Shown here piece by piece: positions 51,089 through 60,926 of a stretch of DNA of 64,000 nt (the first letter of the stretch is position 1; each line of letters starts with the position of its first letter). Made by a program: the position numbers and the translations under genes. The DNA lies in NCBI GenBank assembly GCA_030248295.1, contig JASANH010001222.1, forward strand, positions 62,001-126,000, read 5' to 3'. The notes beneath the pieces are model-generated. The model saw only the letters and a list, made by a program, of their open reading frames with translations. It was not told the DNA's origin and ran no database searches. The DNA comes from Mesodorylaimus sp. YZB2_4. Taxonomy: Eukaryota; Nematoda; Enoplea; Dorylaimida; Dorylaimidae.

Positions 51089-51277
51089 CATGGCTATACT
51101 TAGGATTCTCACTCTCCTCTCCCGGTTCTCCACGGAAAGAACTGGCCTATAGCTCGAGTATGATGGTTCAAATTTGAATTTTAATCTACCGAATAATAGT
51201 TTCGTTGAATTCATCGTCACTCCATCTAACAACTCCTTTTTTCAAATTTTTTGTATTAAAAAAATTTGAATTTGGCG
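51089..51277 (+). repeat. Left arm of a long inverted repeat
   Basis: The arm contains CATGGCTATACTTAGGATTC, CGGAAAGAACTGGCCTATAG, AATAATAGTTTCGTTGAATT and TTTTTTGTATTAAAAAAATT, and ends TTTGGCG. The same blocks occur in the same order on the minus strand at 53986-54215, with small insertions there. Confidence 0.85.
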
Positions 51278-51462
51278 CATCAGTTCTAGTCTGTGCCTTG
51301 CTATAAAGTCTAAAAGCGCGAACATATGTCATCGTCCTCCGCTCTGGCGATGTGGAAAGAAATGAAAAACTAGCTTAGTTGGTTGATTCTTCTGTTTAAT
51401 TAGTTTAGTTGTTATGTAGTTTTAGTTTCGTATTATTGTATTTTCTCACTGTCTCGCCGGTA

Positions 51463-52389
51463 ATGGATCGATTCAAGAAGGAGATAATAGACATAATCGA
51501 TAGACAATCATTGGCGGCGACTTACACGAATCTCTTATCATCAGTAGTACTTGCGCTGACGGAAGAATCTGAAGATAATTCCACTTTGAATACAATGATT
51601 CGACGATTTCACCAATCGTTCGATGCGCTGGACAAAAATCGAATTCGTTTCTTTGTGCCTGCTCGCGAACCAGAGTTATTGCATCGTTGGGATGAGTTGT
51701 GGTCGATTTTGCGAAGACTCGTTCCAGAACAAAATATGCTCAGTGCCAATATGGATGCTGCTGAACGGATTTTGCGTCAGTATTGCAGCGTCCGTGGCTT
51801 GTCTCTCGACGCCTATGTGGCGACGCCCGACTCGTCCATCGAGAATGCGTCCAGTTTGCCCCCAGCTTTGCCTACCCTTCCAAAATGTTTGGGCAATCGG
51901 TACGTTACTCAAGTTTCGTATGCAATGATTCGGACGAAAAAGTGGTTGCGTCAGAAGCGCGACAAAAGGGTTGAACAAGTTTTGGAGCTGCTCAATCAAC
52001 TCGCAACAAATATCCGACAAGGAAATACCTCGAAGTATCGGTACAAAGTACGAAATGGATCCATTGCGGTGATTCGCCTAATCGACAAAGGAGCTATGCA
52101 GTTGTTCAAACCTGAACAGTACGGACGCTGGTCAATTCGAGTCGTGTTGACTAAACTTACTGAAGATCGTTCTTTGAGTACCGCAATCGATAAAGTGGTG
52201 AAGAAGATGACCAGTCAGCCGCCAGACCCTCATATTTTGTCGTTGATGATCGAGGCGATAGTAAAAGGAGCAGCGTTGTCAATTGGTCGATATCTCCTGA
52301 TACTTTACAACAGAAGGAAAGGAAAGCCTGAAATTGTGCCTGCTTTGCGCGATAAGGGGAAGGTTCTGGCATCATTGAAGAAGCAGTAG
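51463..52389 (+). CDS. Orphan intronless protein, 308 aa
   Basis: I do not recognise the family. The ATG at 51463 is preferred; the frame is open upstream to 51409 with hydrophobic residues, so a longer form is possible. The protein is mostly helical and mixed-charge, without signal peptide or membrane segment. Visible patches are MDRFKKEIIDIIDRQ, HRWDELWSILRRLVPEQ, ERILRQYCSVRGLSLD, a Pro-rich spacer (LPPALPTLP), KKWLRQKRDKRVEQVLELL and a Lys/Arg-rich C-terminus. It is the only gene inside a unit of about 3.1 kb bounded by inverted repeats, with transposon debris on its 3' side. Codon use is like that of the neighbours and no frame is broken, which argues for a maintained gene. Transposon cargo, a recent gene, or a retrocopy whose parent I do not know are all possible. 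Confidence 0.65.
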   Translation: MDRFKKEIIDIIDRQSLAATYTNLLSSVVLALTEESEDNSTLNTMIRRFHQSFDALDKNRIRFFVPAREPELLHRWDELWSILRRLVPEQNMLSANMDAAERILRQYCSVRGLSLDAYVATPDSSIENASSLPPALPTLPKCLGNRYVTQVSYAMIRTKKWLRQKRDKRVEQVLELLNQLATNIRQGNTSKYRYKVRNGSIAVIRLIDKGAMQLFKPEQYGRWSIRVVLTKLTEDRSLSTAIDKVVKKMTSQPPDPHILSLMIEAIVKGAALSIGRYLLILYNRRKGKPEIVPALRDKGKVLASLKKQ

Positions 52390-52634
52390 CAAATAGGGTT
52401 TCGACGTGAGGTGTTTTTGCTGAAAAGTCATTTTCCATGTTATATGTTGGATACTGAACCGTTAAACAAAGTTGAATCTATAACATTGCTATGGCTTTGA
52501 AAAGAGAGCAGCCAGGTCTTACTCACTAGCTTCCAACGTCCATCTCCCGGACCAACAACGTTGCTTCATTATTAGTGGACCGTAACAAATAATTCAACAT
52601 AAATAGAAAATAAGTGATGGCAAGCAATGAGACT

Positions 52635-53218
52635 TCAAGACACAGTACCTGTATTCAGTTTAAACTTCAACAGCCTATTCATATTCATCGCACGAAAAAC
52701 GTAGGCGGCTGACTGAATAGTAGGATTCATTGTGCCTCCGCATCGCTGTCTCAATGTTCCAAAGTCTTTCTCAAGAAAATCTTGGGTCACCAGCTTAGGG
52801 GTAAACTGGGCGATAGTCTAATCCTGGCCGTCTTTACCAGTTCATCCAAGGAGTTGGACCTATATATCAGAAGGAGACTGCATCTTCTATACCGCAATGT
52901 TCCTCCTTCTGATTTATAGGTCCAACTCCTTGCTTTTCCCCGGTAAAACAATGACCATAACGACTGCCGCCGACCACTGCACATAAACAGATCTTTCATA
53001 GAGCATGCTGCATTTTCGCAATCCAACTCAATTATTGAACGAAATAAATCCGCCGGATTTTGAAATTTCTGACTGTGGTCGTTGTTGGGTGATAATGTTC
53101 CGTCTTGATTAAGAATGCACATTATTTCGGCTAAATACCACTTCGGCGATATGTAAATGGTCCTTTCTAACAAATCAGGATGAGCTGACGCAATTTTTTT
53201 TAAAAAATTCGACGGCAT
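52635..53218 (-). pseudogene. P-element/THAP9-like transposase remnant
   Basis: On the minus strand, bases about 52823 to 52635 encode KLVTQDFLEKDFGTLRQRCG followed by GTMNPTIQ and a stop. This matches the C-terminal signature of P-element-type transposases (QDxLExxFGxxRQxGGxxxNPT). The upstream open frame (53218 to 52787) encodes MPSNFLKKIASAHPDLLER and DLFMCSGRRQSLWSLFY, which I could not place with certainty. The two parts are in different frames, and an 86-bp hairpin insertion (52847-52932) lies between them. The RNase H-like catalytic core is not visible, so the copy is dead. Confidence 0.5.
52847..52932. mobile_element. 86-bp hairpin derivative of the 605-bp MITE
   Basis: Ends CAAGGAGTTGGACCTATATA and its inverse form a stem of about 30 bp around a short centre (CTGCATCTTCTATACCGCAA). 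The sequence equals the outer part of the element at 53286-53890 with the interior deleted. No target duplication is evident. It interrupts the transposase-like remnant. Confidence 0.75.
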
Positions 53219-53285
53219 TTCTTAAAAATAAATAGCCCGTTCCCGAATAAATTTCGGTGATGAGAGCTGACAGGAACGGACCAAG

Positions 53286-53890
53286 CAAGGAGTTGGACCT
53301 ATAAATCAGAAGGAGACTGCATCTTCTATACCGCAATGTTATAAATTTCCAGCGGGCTTATTTACACCTTGTCATAAGCAGTTTGTGTCTGCGCAGAGTG
53401 TGCGCGGCCTCCCCTTTGGGTCTTCCCTTCGCTGGTGTGGGGGAAAACAAATATACGCAAAGAAAACAAGAAGAAAAATAGAATATAATGCCAGCCATGA
53501 TGAAGGAAAAAGAAGTTTTACTGGTTCGATCGCACTTTTTGACAGAACATAAATTTTAGCGTTCGAAAAACATTTCTAATAACACAGTACAGTACCTAAT
53601 CCATTGCCGAAATTGATATGAATCAGAATAGCCGTCCATAAAACGGTTAAAATTAAGCAATAATGGTAAGTGTCGTCGAAACGTCTTCTGTTTCTTTTTA
53701 CACCTTTTTATTCGTCAAAAATGCAATATAAAATTAAATTTGATCACCAAGAACTATGAGGCCGACTGCGCACACTTGGCACAGACACTTGAAACTGCTT
53801 ATGACAAGGTGTAAATAAGCCCGCTGGAAATTTATAACATTGCGGTATAGAAGATGCAGTCTCCTTCTGATATATAGGTCCAACTCCTTG
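53286..53890. mobile_element. MITE with about 125-bp inverted repeats, 7-bp target duplication
   Basis: The left end begins CAAGGAGTTGGACCTATAAA and the right end finishes with its inverse (CAACTCCTTG). The inverted arms run about 125 bp, through GCGGGCTTATTTACACCTTG and CATAAGCAGTTT, with few mismatches. GACCAAG flanks both sides (53279-53285 and 53891-53897), a clean 7-bp target duplication. The interior of about 350 bp has no coding capacity. The long arms and few mismatches suggest recent activity. Confidence 0.88.
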
Positions 53891-53985
53891 GACCAAGATT
53901 TAGTTTAGATAGATAGATATATACCTACATTTTTCGAGTGTGCACGGATATAAAAGTTTGATGAACCTGAGAACGACAGTAAAGC

Positions 53986-54215
53986 CGCCAAATTCAAATT
54001 TTTTTAATACAAAAAATTTTTAAAAAGGAGTTTGTAAGATGGTCCAGTCTGATGCGAGGAATTCAACGAAACTATTATTTCCGCGATAGCATTAAAATTT
54101 CAAATTTGAACCCTCCTGTTTCATGCACGCGAGCCTATAGGCCAGTTCTTTCCGTGTTGGAGAACCGGTTTGGGCGTGGTTAGGAGAGCCTGAGAATTCC
54201 TTAAGTATAGCCATG
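53986..54215 (-). repeat. Right arm of a long inverted repeat
   Basis: This is the inverted counterpart of 51089-51277. It is about 40 bp longer through small insertions. On the plus strand it begins CGCCAAATTCAAATTTTTTT and ends ATACTTAAGG-complement and CCATGG. It ends about 170 bp before the XRCC1 start codon, so it probably overlaps that promoter region. Confidence 0.85.
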
Positions 54216-54281
54216 GTTTGTGGACACCTGTCGAACTGCCAGTTTATTTTTTGAATGCGCCATTGAGCGGGAAAGGACGGC

Positions 54282-54317
54282 ACGGCTAACTTGGAAAAGC
54301 ATTTTAGTTAGCCGTGC
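54282..54317. repeat. 10-bp stem hairpin upstream of XRCC1
   Basis: CACGGCTAAC and GTTAGCCGTG pair perfectly across a 16-nt loop, about 70 bp before the XRCC1 ATG. It may lie in the leader or promoter. A shorter related sequence (CACGGCTTAGCG) occurs at about 50850. Confidence 0.6.
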
Positions 54318-54387
54318 GTAAGTTGGACCGACCGAAAATTACGTTTAATCAATTTTTTGCCGGGTTATTGCGTCTTTTTTTAGAATA

Positions 54388-56635
54388 ATGCCCGAAATTA
54401 AATTCACACACGTGGTTTCGTGCAGTAGCGAGGACAAGCTACATCCGGCCGACGACTTGCTTCGACCTCAGTCATACAGGAAATGGAAATGCAAAGCTGG
54501 TAAAATGTTTTGTTTGCTTATAAGGGATTGGGTTGGAACGCGGCTCTGATGACAGTGTTTTAATTCAAGAATAAGATTGAATAGTTTGTGCCAGTTGGGG
54601 GTTTTGGACCTTCTTTCTAGTGGCATCTTTGTTGAGGGCGGTTACCTTAGGGCCTTGTGGGGAACACGAGCTGTTGATTCTGACACCCATTGTTTTTCAG
54701 GAGAAAGTCAAGCGTCGCTTATTGTACAATTGGAAAAAGCTGTTCAACTGCAAAGTTTGGATATCGGCAACGAGGGATCTGCATTTATCGAAATCCTGGG
54801 CGGTCGATCAAGTTTGAAGGACGACGATTACAAAGTTGTTTTACCCACATCTGGATTTATGACACCAGAAGAAAGTCGAAAAGAAATTAATTTGAATGGT
54901 GTACGATTTTTCACTTCGGAAAAGCTAACCAAAGAAGGGCGAGAGGAAAAGTGGGATCGATTGAAAATTATTTGCACCCAGCCATTCAATAAGAATTTAC
55001 AGTTTGGATTAAGTTTTATCAAGGTGCACGCCGTAGCGTCCGAGGCAGATCGTGCAAAAGAGAAGGCGATCGGAATGCTCAAATTTAAGGACGACGTGGA
55101 CGAAAGAGGAGTGCCGAAAAAAGCTGATTCGTTCATGGCCCCTGGTGCGTTATTTTTGGCAAGGCATAGCAAAGCGAGTGACGATCAACCGCCAGCTAGC
55201 CCAACTCCCGCAACGAATTCGCCAATTCCTGCTGCCAAAAGAGATCTGTTCGAAATGAGTCAAGCTAAGAGGAAGTCGGTGGAAACTAAAAATCGCGAAA
55301 AGTCAAACGAGCCGAAAAAACGGAAACCCGAGCCACCGAAAGAATCGACAAATGAATCAAAAGAACGTTTGTCCGAAACAGCTCTGAAAAAGCCATCGAC
55401 GTCCGTAGAAGTGAAGAAGAATGTCAAAGAGACTGCAGCGAAATCGTCATCGAAAACTGTCCCATTCGCCAATCTGTTCGATGGTGTTGTTTTCGTCTTG
55501 AGCGGGTTCCAGAATCCATTGCGATCAGAATTACGTGATCGAGCGTTGGAAATGGGCGCCAGATATCGAGCCGATTGGGGTCCAGATTGCACGCATTTGG
55601 TGTGTGCCTTCGCCAACACGCCCAAGTACAATCAAGTCAAAGGGAAAGGCAAGATTGTGAAAAAGGAATGGATTGTTGAATGTCATAAGAAAAGGAGAAA
55701 ATTAGATTGGAAAAAGTAAGTTATTGTTTTTGTGGTAGCTGCTAGCCGACTGGGCGGGGGATATAGATAGGATACTCAAGGCCAGATTCCTGTTTTCTGT
55801 TTCCTGTTAAGTTCATACGCTTTCTTGGAAGATTTTTTCTAATTTTTCTGTTCTTTTGCAGGTACTCTTTCGAGGATACTGACGGGAGTTCAGAGGAAGA
55901 ACTTTGTGCGGATGGCAATAGTCAAAGCGCACAAACGACCGAAAGAATCCGTGTATCGAAACAGCCTGAAGGGAAACATGCTGAAGACAAGGAGGTCAGT
56001 ACAACTATTCCTTTTTGTTGCTTGGCGGGTGGACCTACGGGAAAGGGACGTCCTGGCTTGTTCTACCTGGCAATCCAACACAGAGATGGATGCCAGGCGT
56101 GTTGCCTTTTAAGGTACCCTCAACCAAGCCCAAGCAGAGTCCTTCAAGCGATCCATACAATGCGCCTACGGACTACAGTGACGCGTCTTCTGGCGCCGAC
56201 ACTGATGACGAGATTGAGCGGGTTCGAACCCAACAGCGAAAAGCCACTCGCACATCGTCCTCGTCGGCAAAGCCCCCAACTTCCAAGCAGACTTCTCCAA
56301 AGAAGCAAGGGAAAAGCGATGCTCGAACAAGCGAGGACAACTTGCCGGATCTGCCCGAATTCTTCAAAGGAATGCACTTCTTTTTATACGGTGGTTTTCC
56401 CGAGAACGAAAGAAAGCAGTTGAATCGACTCATTGTGGCATTCGATGGCGTTGTGGAACATTATATGGGCGCCAAGGTGACTCACGTCTTGACTAGGGAA
56501 TCGTGGGACGATAGCTTTGATGAGGCATTGAGCGAGTTTCCTAGCATTGTTTTCCTGAGACCTGATTTCGTGTTGACGTGTGGCCGACGTGAAGAAATAG
56601 TTGATATGAAGGACTATAGTGTGAAGATATCATGA
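54388..56635 (+). CDS. xrcc1: XRCC1, single-strand break repair scaffold
   Basis: XRCC1 assembles polymerase, kinase and ligase factors at DNA single-strand breaks. Four exons (54388-54499, 54701-55715, 55862-55994, 56114-56635) join to 593 aa, close to the human 633. The N-terminal domain is unmistakable: MPEIKFTHVVSCSSEDKLHP, YRKWKCKAGESQASLIVQL, LDIGNEGSAFIEILGG and FGLSFIKVH. A basic Lys/Glu linker follows. The central BRCT domain lies at about 340-420 (FDGVVFVLSGFQNPLRSELR, WGPDCTHLVCAF, KKEWIVEC). The acidic Ser cluster DYSDASSGADTDDEIE corresponds in place to the CK2-phosphorylated docking site for FHA proteins. The C-terminal BRCT begins LPEFFKGMHFFLYGGFP, the part that pairs with ligase III in animals. 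The ATG follows TTTTTTTAGAATA, acceptor-like. Confidence 0.95.
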
Positions 56636-57066
56636 ATTTTTGTATCTCTTATGTCTTGTATTTGAGAAATAGCATTCGAGATTGATGAATGTTTTGTGAA
56701 GAGAGTTTTGTCCGTGAATTAATTACCTGCCAACACAACTAATCACCGAATAGGATGTAGCCTTGTCCAATTCCTCTGGCAGTAACCTCGTCTTGTAATT
56801 TAAACTCCCGCCTTTTGTTGCATTTGTGTTCACGTACTGTGTGTGTTTACCCCAAGGTGTGCGACCACGCGTTTCTTTTGCTGGCGTGGGTTCGAATTTG
56901 GTCGTCTAGTTTTTCTTTGTATGGTGTTGTGGTTTTCTGGGCTACGTGGCGTTTTTTTCATTCAATCGAGAGCCACTTTCATTGATTATATCATCTAACT
57001 GTATTAGTTTGTTCGCGCGGTAGTTTTTAAGCCTAAAAGCCCTATCAAACTTAAAAAGAATTGAAA

Positions 57067-59528
57067 ATGATTCGAAAAACCACGACAGCGGTAAGTTTCA
57101 AGTACATTTGGCAGGAATAAAGAGGTGCACTCTAAGTTTGAAACCAGTCGGCCTATGTCGTGTGAATCAAGGAAAATCTAAAACCTGCTGTTTTTTAATT
57201 GTTCATGGCCACTGACCTGAGGATGAATGCGTAGGCTGCCTAGGCTCATGTAGGCTTTATTTTTCAGGGAAATGTTTTGGCAACGGTTGGTGGAACGGCA
57301 AATCAAGAAAACAATGCATTTCGACAGAAAGCAGCCGATCAAGTTACGGCACCCGTTGCTCGTCCTCCCATGCGTTTTGCCTTGGGCGATATCAAAAATA
57401 ATGCCGCACAACCATCGATGAAGAGGACGACTAGCTTGAAAAGTGGCAAGACCGTAAGTAGGAGAGATATACTGTATGTAGCTTATGCGAGGGGGGCATG
57501 TTGGGCAGCGGTATTGTTCACATTTCAAGCAAAACAAGGTTTCTATCGAAATGATTTCTTCAAATCCGTTTCTTTTTCTTGTTTAATCACCGTGGAATAT
57601 CTGTTTTATAGGAAGAACCTGCAGTGGCTGCAAAGATCGAACCGAGACGCCCCTTGCGTTCGACGAATGCATCGAATGTATCGCTTCCGATGGGTAAAAA
57701 TCTTGAGCAAAAGGCCGCTCGTGTCGTCAATACCAGATCCACGTCATCATCAAGCAACAGCACTCTGAACGCTACCGATACTTCGTCGGTCATCAGTAAA
57801 GTGACCGTATCGTCTAGTATCGTTCAACCAAAAGTTAGCGTCTTGGCGGCCAATGGTAAGGGCCGTCTTCTTCGGAGCAACGCTTTGTCGTCACTTCATA
57901 CGGCGGCGGAGAGCGTCCGTGCGGATGGTAGCTCTCTCCAAGCGGAAACGTCCGAGTTGGTCGCCTTGCAAGCTGCGCTTTGTTTGGCTCCATTGAAAGA
58001 GGAAAATGAGGTATGACCTTTCGATTTTGGCTAATTCTCTCATATTTCTTATATTTCTTTGCAGAATGACGTTTATCAGTCTCCGAATCGTGAGAACGCT
58101 TATTCCTCGTCCATGATGCCCAATATTGACAAAGACGACGGAGATAATCCTCAGTTCGTGACAGAATACGTGAATGACATTTATAACTACTTGCGCGCTT
58201 TGGAGGTAAGTATTGCTTATTCTCATATGGATCACTTTCCTAAAGAATCGTGTTTTTCTTTGACAGAAACAGCAAGTGATCAAGGAGAACTTCCTTGATG
58301 GGAAGGACGTGTCTGGTCGTATGCGCAGTATTTTGGTCGACTGGTTGTGCCAAGTGCACGTGCGCTTTCACTTGCTTCCCGAAACTATGTACATGACGGT
58401 TGCCATGCTCGATCGTTTTCTGCAGGTAAGAAAATTCTTCGGCTAACTTTCAGAAATTTTGGAAAAAATTTTTTTGTTACTTTGTTTATAGGACGTCGCC
58501 GTTCCGAAGGAGAAACTGCAGCTGGTTGGCGTGACGGCCATGTTCGTCGCGAGCAAATACGAAGAAATGTACGCTCCTGAAATCGGCGATTTCGTCTACA
58601 TCACGGACAACTCGTGCAGCAAGCAGGACATTCGTTTGATGGAATGTGTTCTGCTTCGTACTCTGGGGTTCAAACTAGGCCGCCCATTGCCGATTCATTT
58701 TCTCAGGCGTTACAGCAAAGCGGCCGATGTGAGTGCGGTTTTTGGTTGGAGCTGTTTTCTGGAGGTGAGAGAAGGCGGCTTGTTTTTAGGCTGATGCTAC
58801 CACGCATACGTTAGCTAAATATTTTCTCGAACTGTCGTTGGCTCAATATCCCTTGGCTCACTTCCCACCGTCGATGGTCGCTGCGGCTGCTTTGTGGCTT
58901 TCGTTGAAGCTTTTGAATCCGTCCTCAGAATGGGCAAGTTTGCTTTTTTGTATTGTAATCATGAATTTCATCAAGAATTTGTTGTCCTTTATAGTCTCAA
59001 ACCTTGGCCTTCTACTCCAAGTATCGCGAAGAAGATTTCGCTGTTTGCTTGCGCCGTCTTTGCCGAGCCGTAGTGCGAACTCACACGCAGGAAATCAAGC
59101 AGCAGGTGCGTTGGGTAAAACCACTGCAGGGGTGGTGATTTGGAATAGATAAGGCTGATCTCTGGATTGAATAGGAATCATTGATGTCTGGGTATGGGAT
59201 AACTTGCTGGTCTTGGGAATGGGGATTATTGGATGGATGAGGTGTGACAAGGTTTTGGCTCATTGAAACTTTGTAGCTCCTTGAGCCAGCACAGTACTGT
59301 AGGCCCGCAGGCGATGATTAACAGTGGCTGTTGCCTCTGGATGGTATCTGGCCATGAGAACAGGGTGGTACACAATGCTCACTGCTAGGAAGCTGATGAC
59401 GCATCAAGTTCCTGGCGTGTCTTTCATTTCAGTCCGTTCGGAACAAGTTCAGTACGACGAAGTTCATGGAAATCAGCAAACATCCGTGCTTAGACTTCAA
59501 TGTCATCCGCAAGTTCGGCGAGTGCTAA
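57067..59528 (+). CDS. cyb: G2/mitotic cyclin B
   Basis: Cyclin B is the regulatory subunit of CDK1 for entry into mitosis. Nine exons join to 498 aa: 57067-57090, 57268-57453, 57612-58010, 58065-58205, 58267-58425, 58492-58728, 58790-58933, 58995-59105 and 59433-59528. The N-terminal region carries a perfect destruction box (RFALGDIKN) for the APC/C. The cyclin box starts [20 protein letters not shown], with the signature [16 protein letters not shown] and the hydrophobic patch it contains. [19 protein letters not shown] and the second fold ([19 protein letters not shown]) follow. The C-terminus [18 protein letters not shown] is B-type. The donor after 58933 is GC (TGG|GCAAGT); it is required to keep phase. 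It lies 431 bp after XRCC1. Confidence 0.95.
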
Positions 59529-59925
59529 GTGACCATTTTCTACCCATGTACTTATTCGATTTCTCATTCCCATGTCAGTTTAGTTCCTTTATTCACAGAC
59601 ACGCGTGAAATTTTATGAATAGGATATGTATGCAATGATTTGGTGAACGTTTTCTTTCGGACTTATGGATAGGCCTAGGCTTTCTGCCTTTTTTGGACTT
59701 ACTGTATTACGCTGGCAAGTAAATGATTCTCACTTATCGGGTGGGGGCACAGAGGGTGACAAGGGCCAGGCGAGACGGGCCGTGTTTGCGTAGGGCCTGT
59801 TGAAGAATTCAGGCTGGAACAGTCGCGAGGACTGGTTCTGGTTCTGGACCTTTTTCAAGTGCGCCAACCAAGTGACACTGGTTATTTCATTCGATGTTGG
59901 GTTTTGACTGAGGCTACCTTCAAAA

Positions 59926-60823
59926 ATGAATATGTGTATAGTTGTTGTGTTGGTGCTGATGCCTGGAGTGAGTGGGTAAGTTGTCTGTGAGGGATAGCTG
60001 GTTCCAGGATGGAGGAGGATGTGAGATCATCACTCAAATCTAATGATGTAATGAAAGATTGGTGTGATTGTTCAATTTCAGAGATGTCCAGAGCGCGTTC
60101 AACGAGGAAAGTATTTCTAGTGATTTGAGGATATCGACTCCGGATAAACTGCTGAGTGTAAGTACGGTCTGCTCATGACTTATCGGAGGTATGGTGCGCA
60201 CTCCAGACAGATCCGCCCTGGTTAAGTCCACTGACCTTTGTGTGCGCAGGTGTCATTCGGTTCGGCAGTCGTCCACTTGGGCACTGATGTCACAGAGCTG
60301 ACCGCCTCAGACGCGCCTAAAGTGAGTTGGGAGTCGGAGCAGGATGTGCTGTACACTCTGGTCATGGTTGGTAAGTAGCGGTGCCCTCTGCCCCGACCCC
60401 TGCTCGATGCGACCTCTCGCAGACCCGGATGCTCCGAGTAGGAAGAACCCGGAGAGTCGAGAGTACCTGCACTGGCTGGTGGTGAACATTGGCGACAGCG
60501 ACATCGAACGAGGAACACGGGTCAACAGATACATGGGACCGAGCCCCCCTGTCGGCAGTGGTACGTCGTCATTGAGTCACTGATTGAATGACTGTCCAAG
60601 GCCCTTGCAGGGAAACATCGTTACGTCATCCTCGCCTACAAGCAGTCGTCCAGGATCGATAACCTGGAGGGGCAGGTACGCCATAAATGGAGCGTGTCTA
60701 CGTTCGCTCAACGTTACAATTTGCACGGCCCCGTTGCTGGCAACTACTTTTTGGTAAGTCCCTCGACTGGTGGTCCTTTGCCTGTGCTAAATGTTCCTGG
60801 CCTTCCAGACGGAGAGCACGTGA
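59926..60823 (+). CDS. Secreted phosphatidylethanolamine-binding protein (PEBP)
   Basis: This small lipid- and nucleotide-binding fold protein, often a kinase or protease modulator, is here predicted to be secreted. Six exons (59926-59975, 60082-60157, 60250-60370, 60423-60560, 60611-60753, 60809-60823) join to 180 aa. Residues 1-16 (MCIVVVLVLMPGVSG end) form a signal peptide. PEBP signatures are present: YTLVMVDPDAPSRKNP (the DPDAP anion-binding motif), EYLHWLVVNI (HW motif), YMGPSPP, HRYVILAYKQ and the closing FAQRYNLHGPVAGNYF. The last exon encodes only TEST and a stop, shorter than the usual WDD-type end, so an alternative last exon is possible. It is 397 bp after cyclin B on the same strand. 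Confidence 0.88.
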
Positions 60824-60926
60824 GTTGCACGTGCATCGCTGGCCATGATGCCATAATCGATGACCAGTGACCACACTGTGGCCGATTGGCTGTGGAATGT
60901 GCTTACGTTGGGTCGAGTAAAAGGTC

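Larger units (their letters stand above)
50564..51462. other. Argonaute 3' flank, repeats, and promoter region of orphan ORF
   Basis: This stretch holds a two-copy direct repeat (50631-50722 and 50727-50822) and the left arm of a long inverted repeat (51089-51277). No other gene is visible. Confidence 0.55.
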
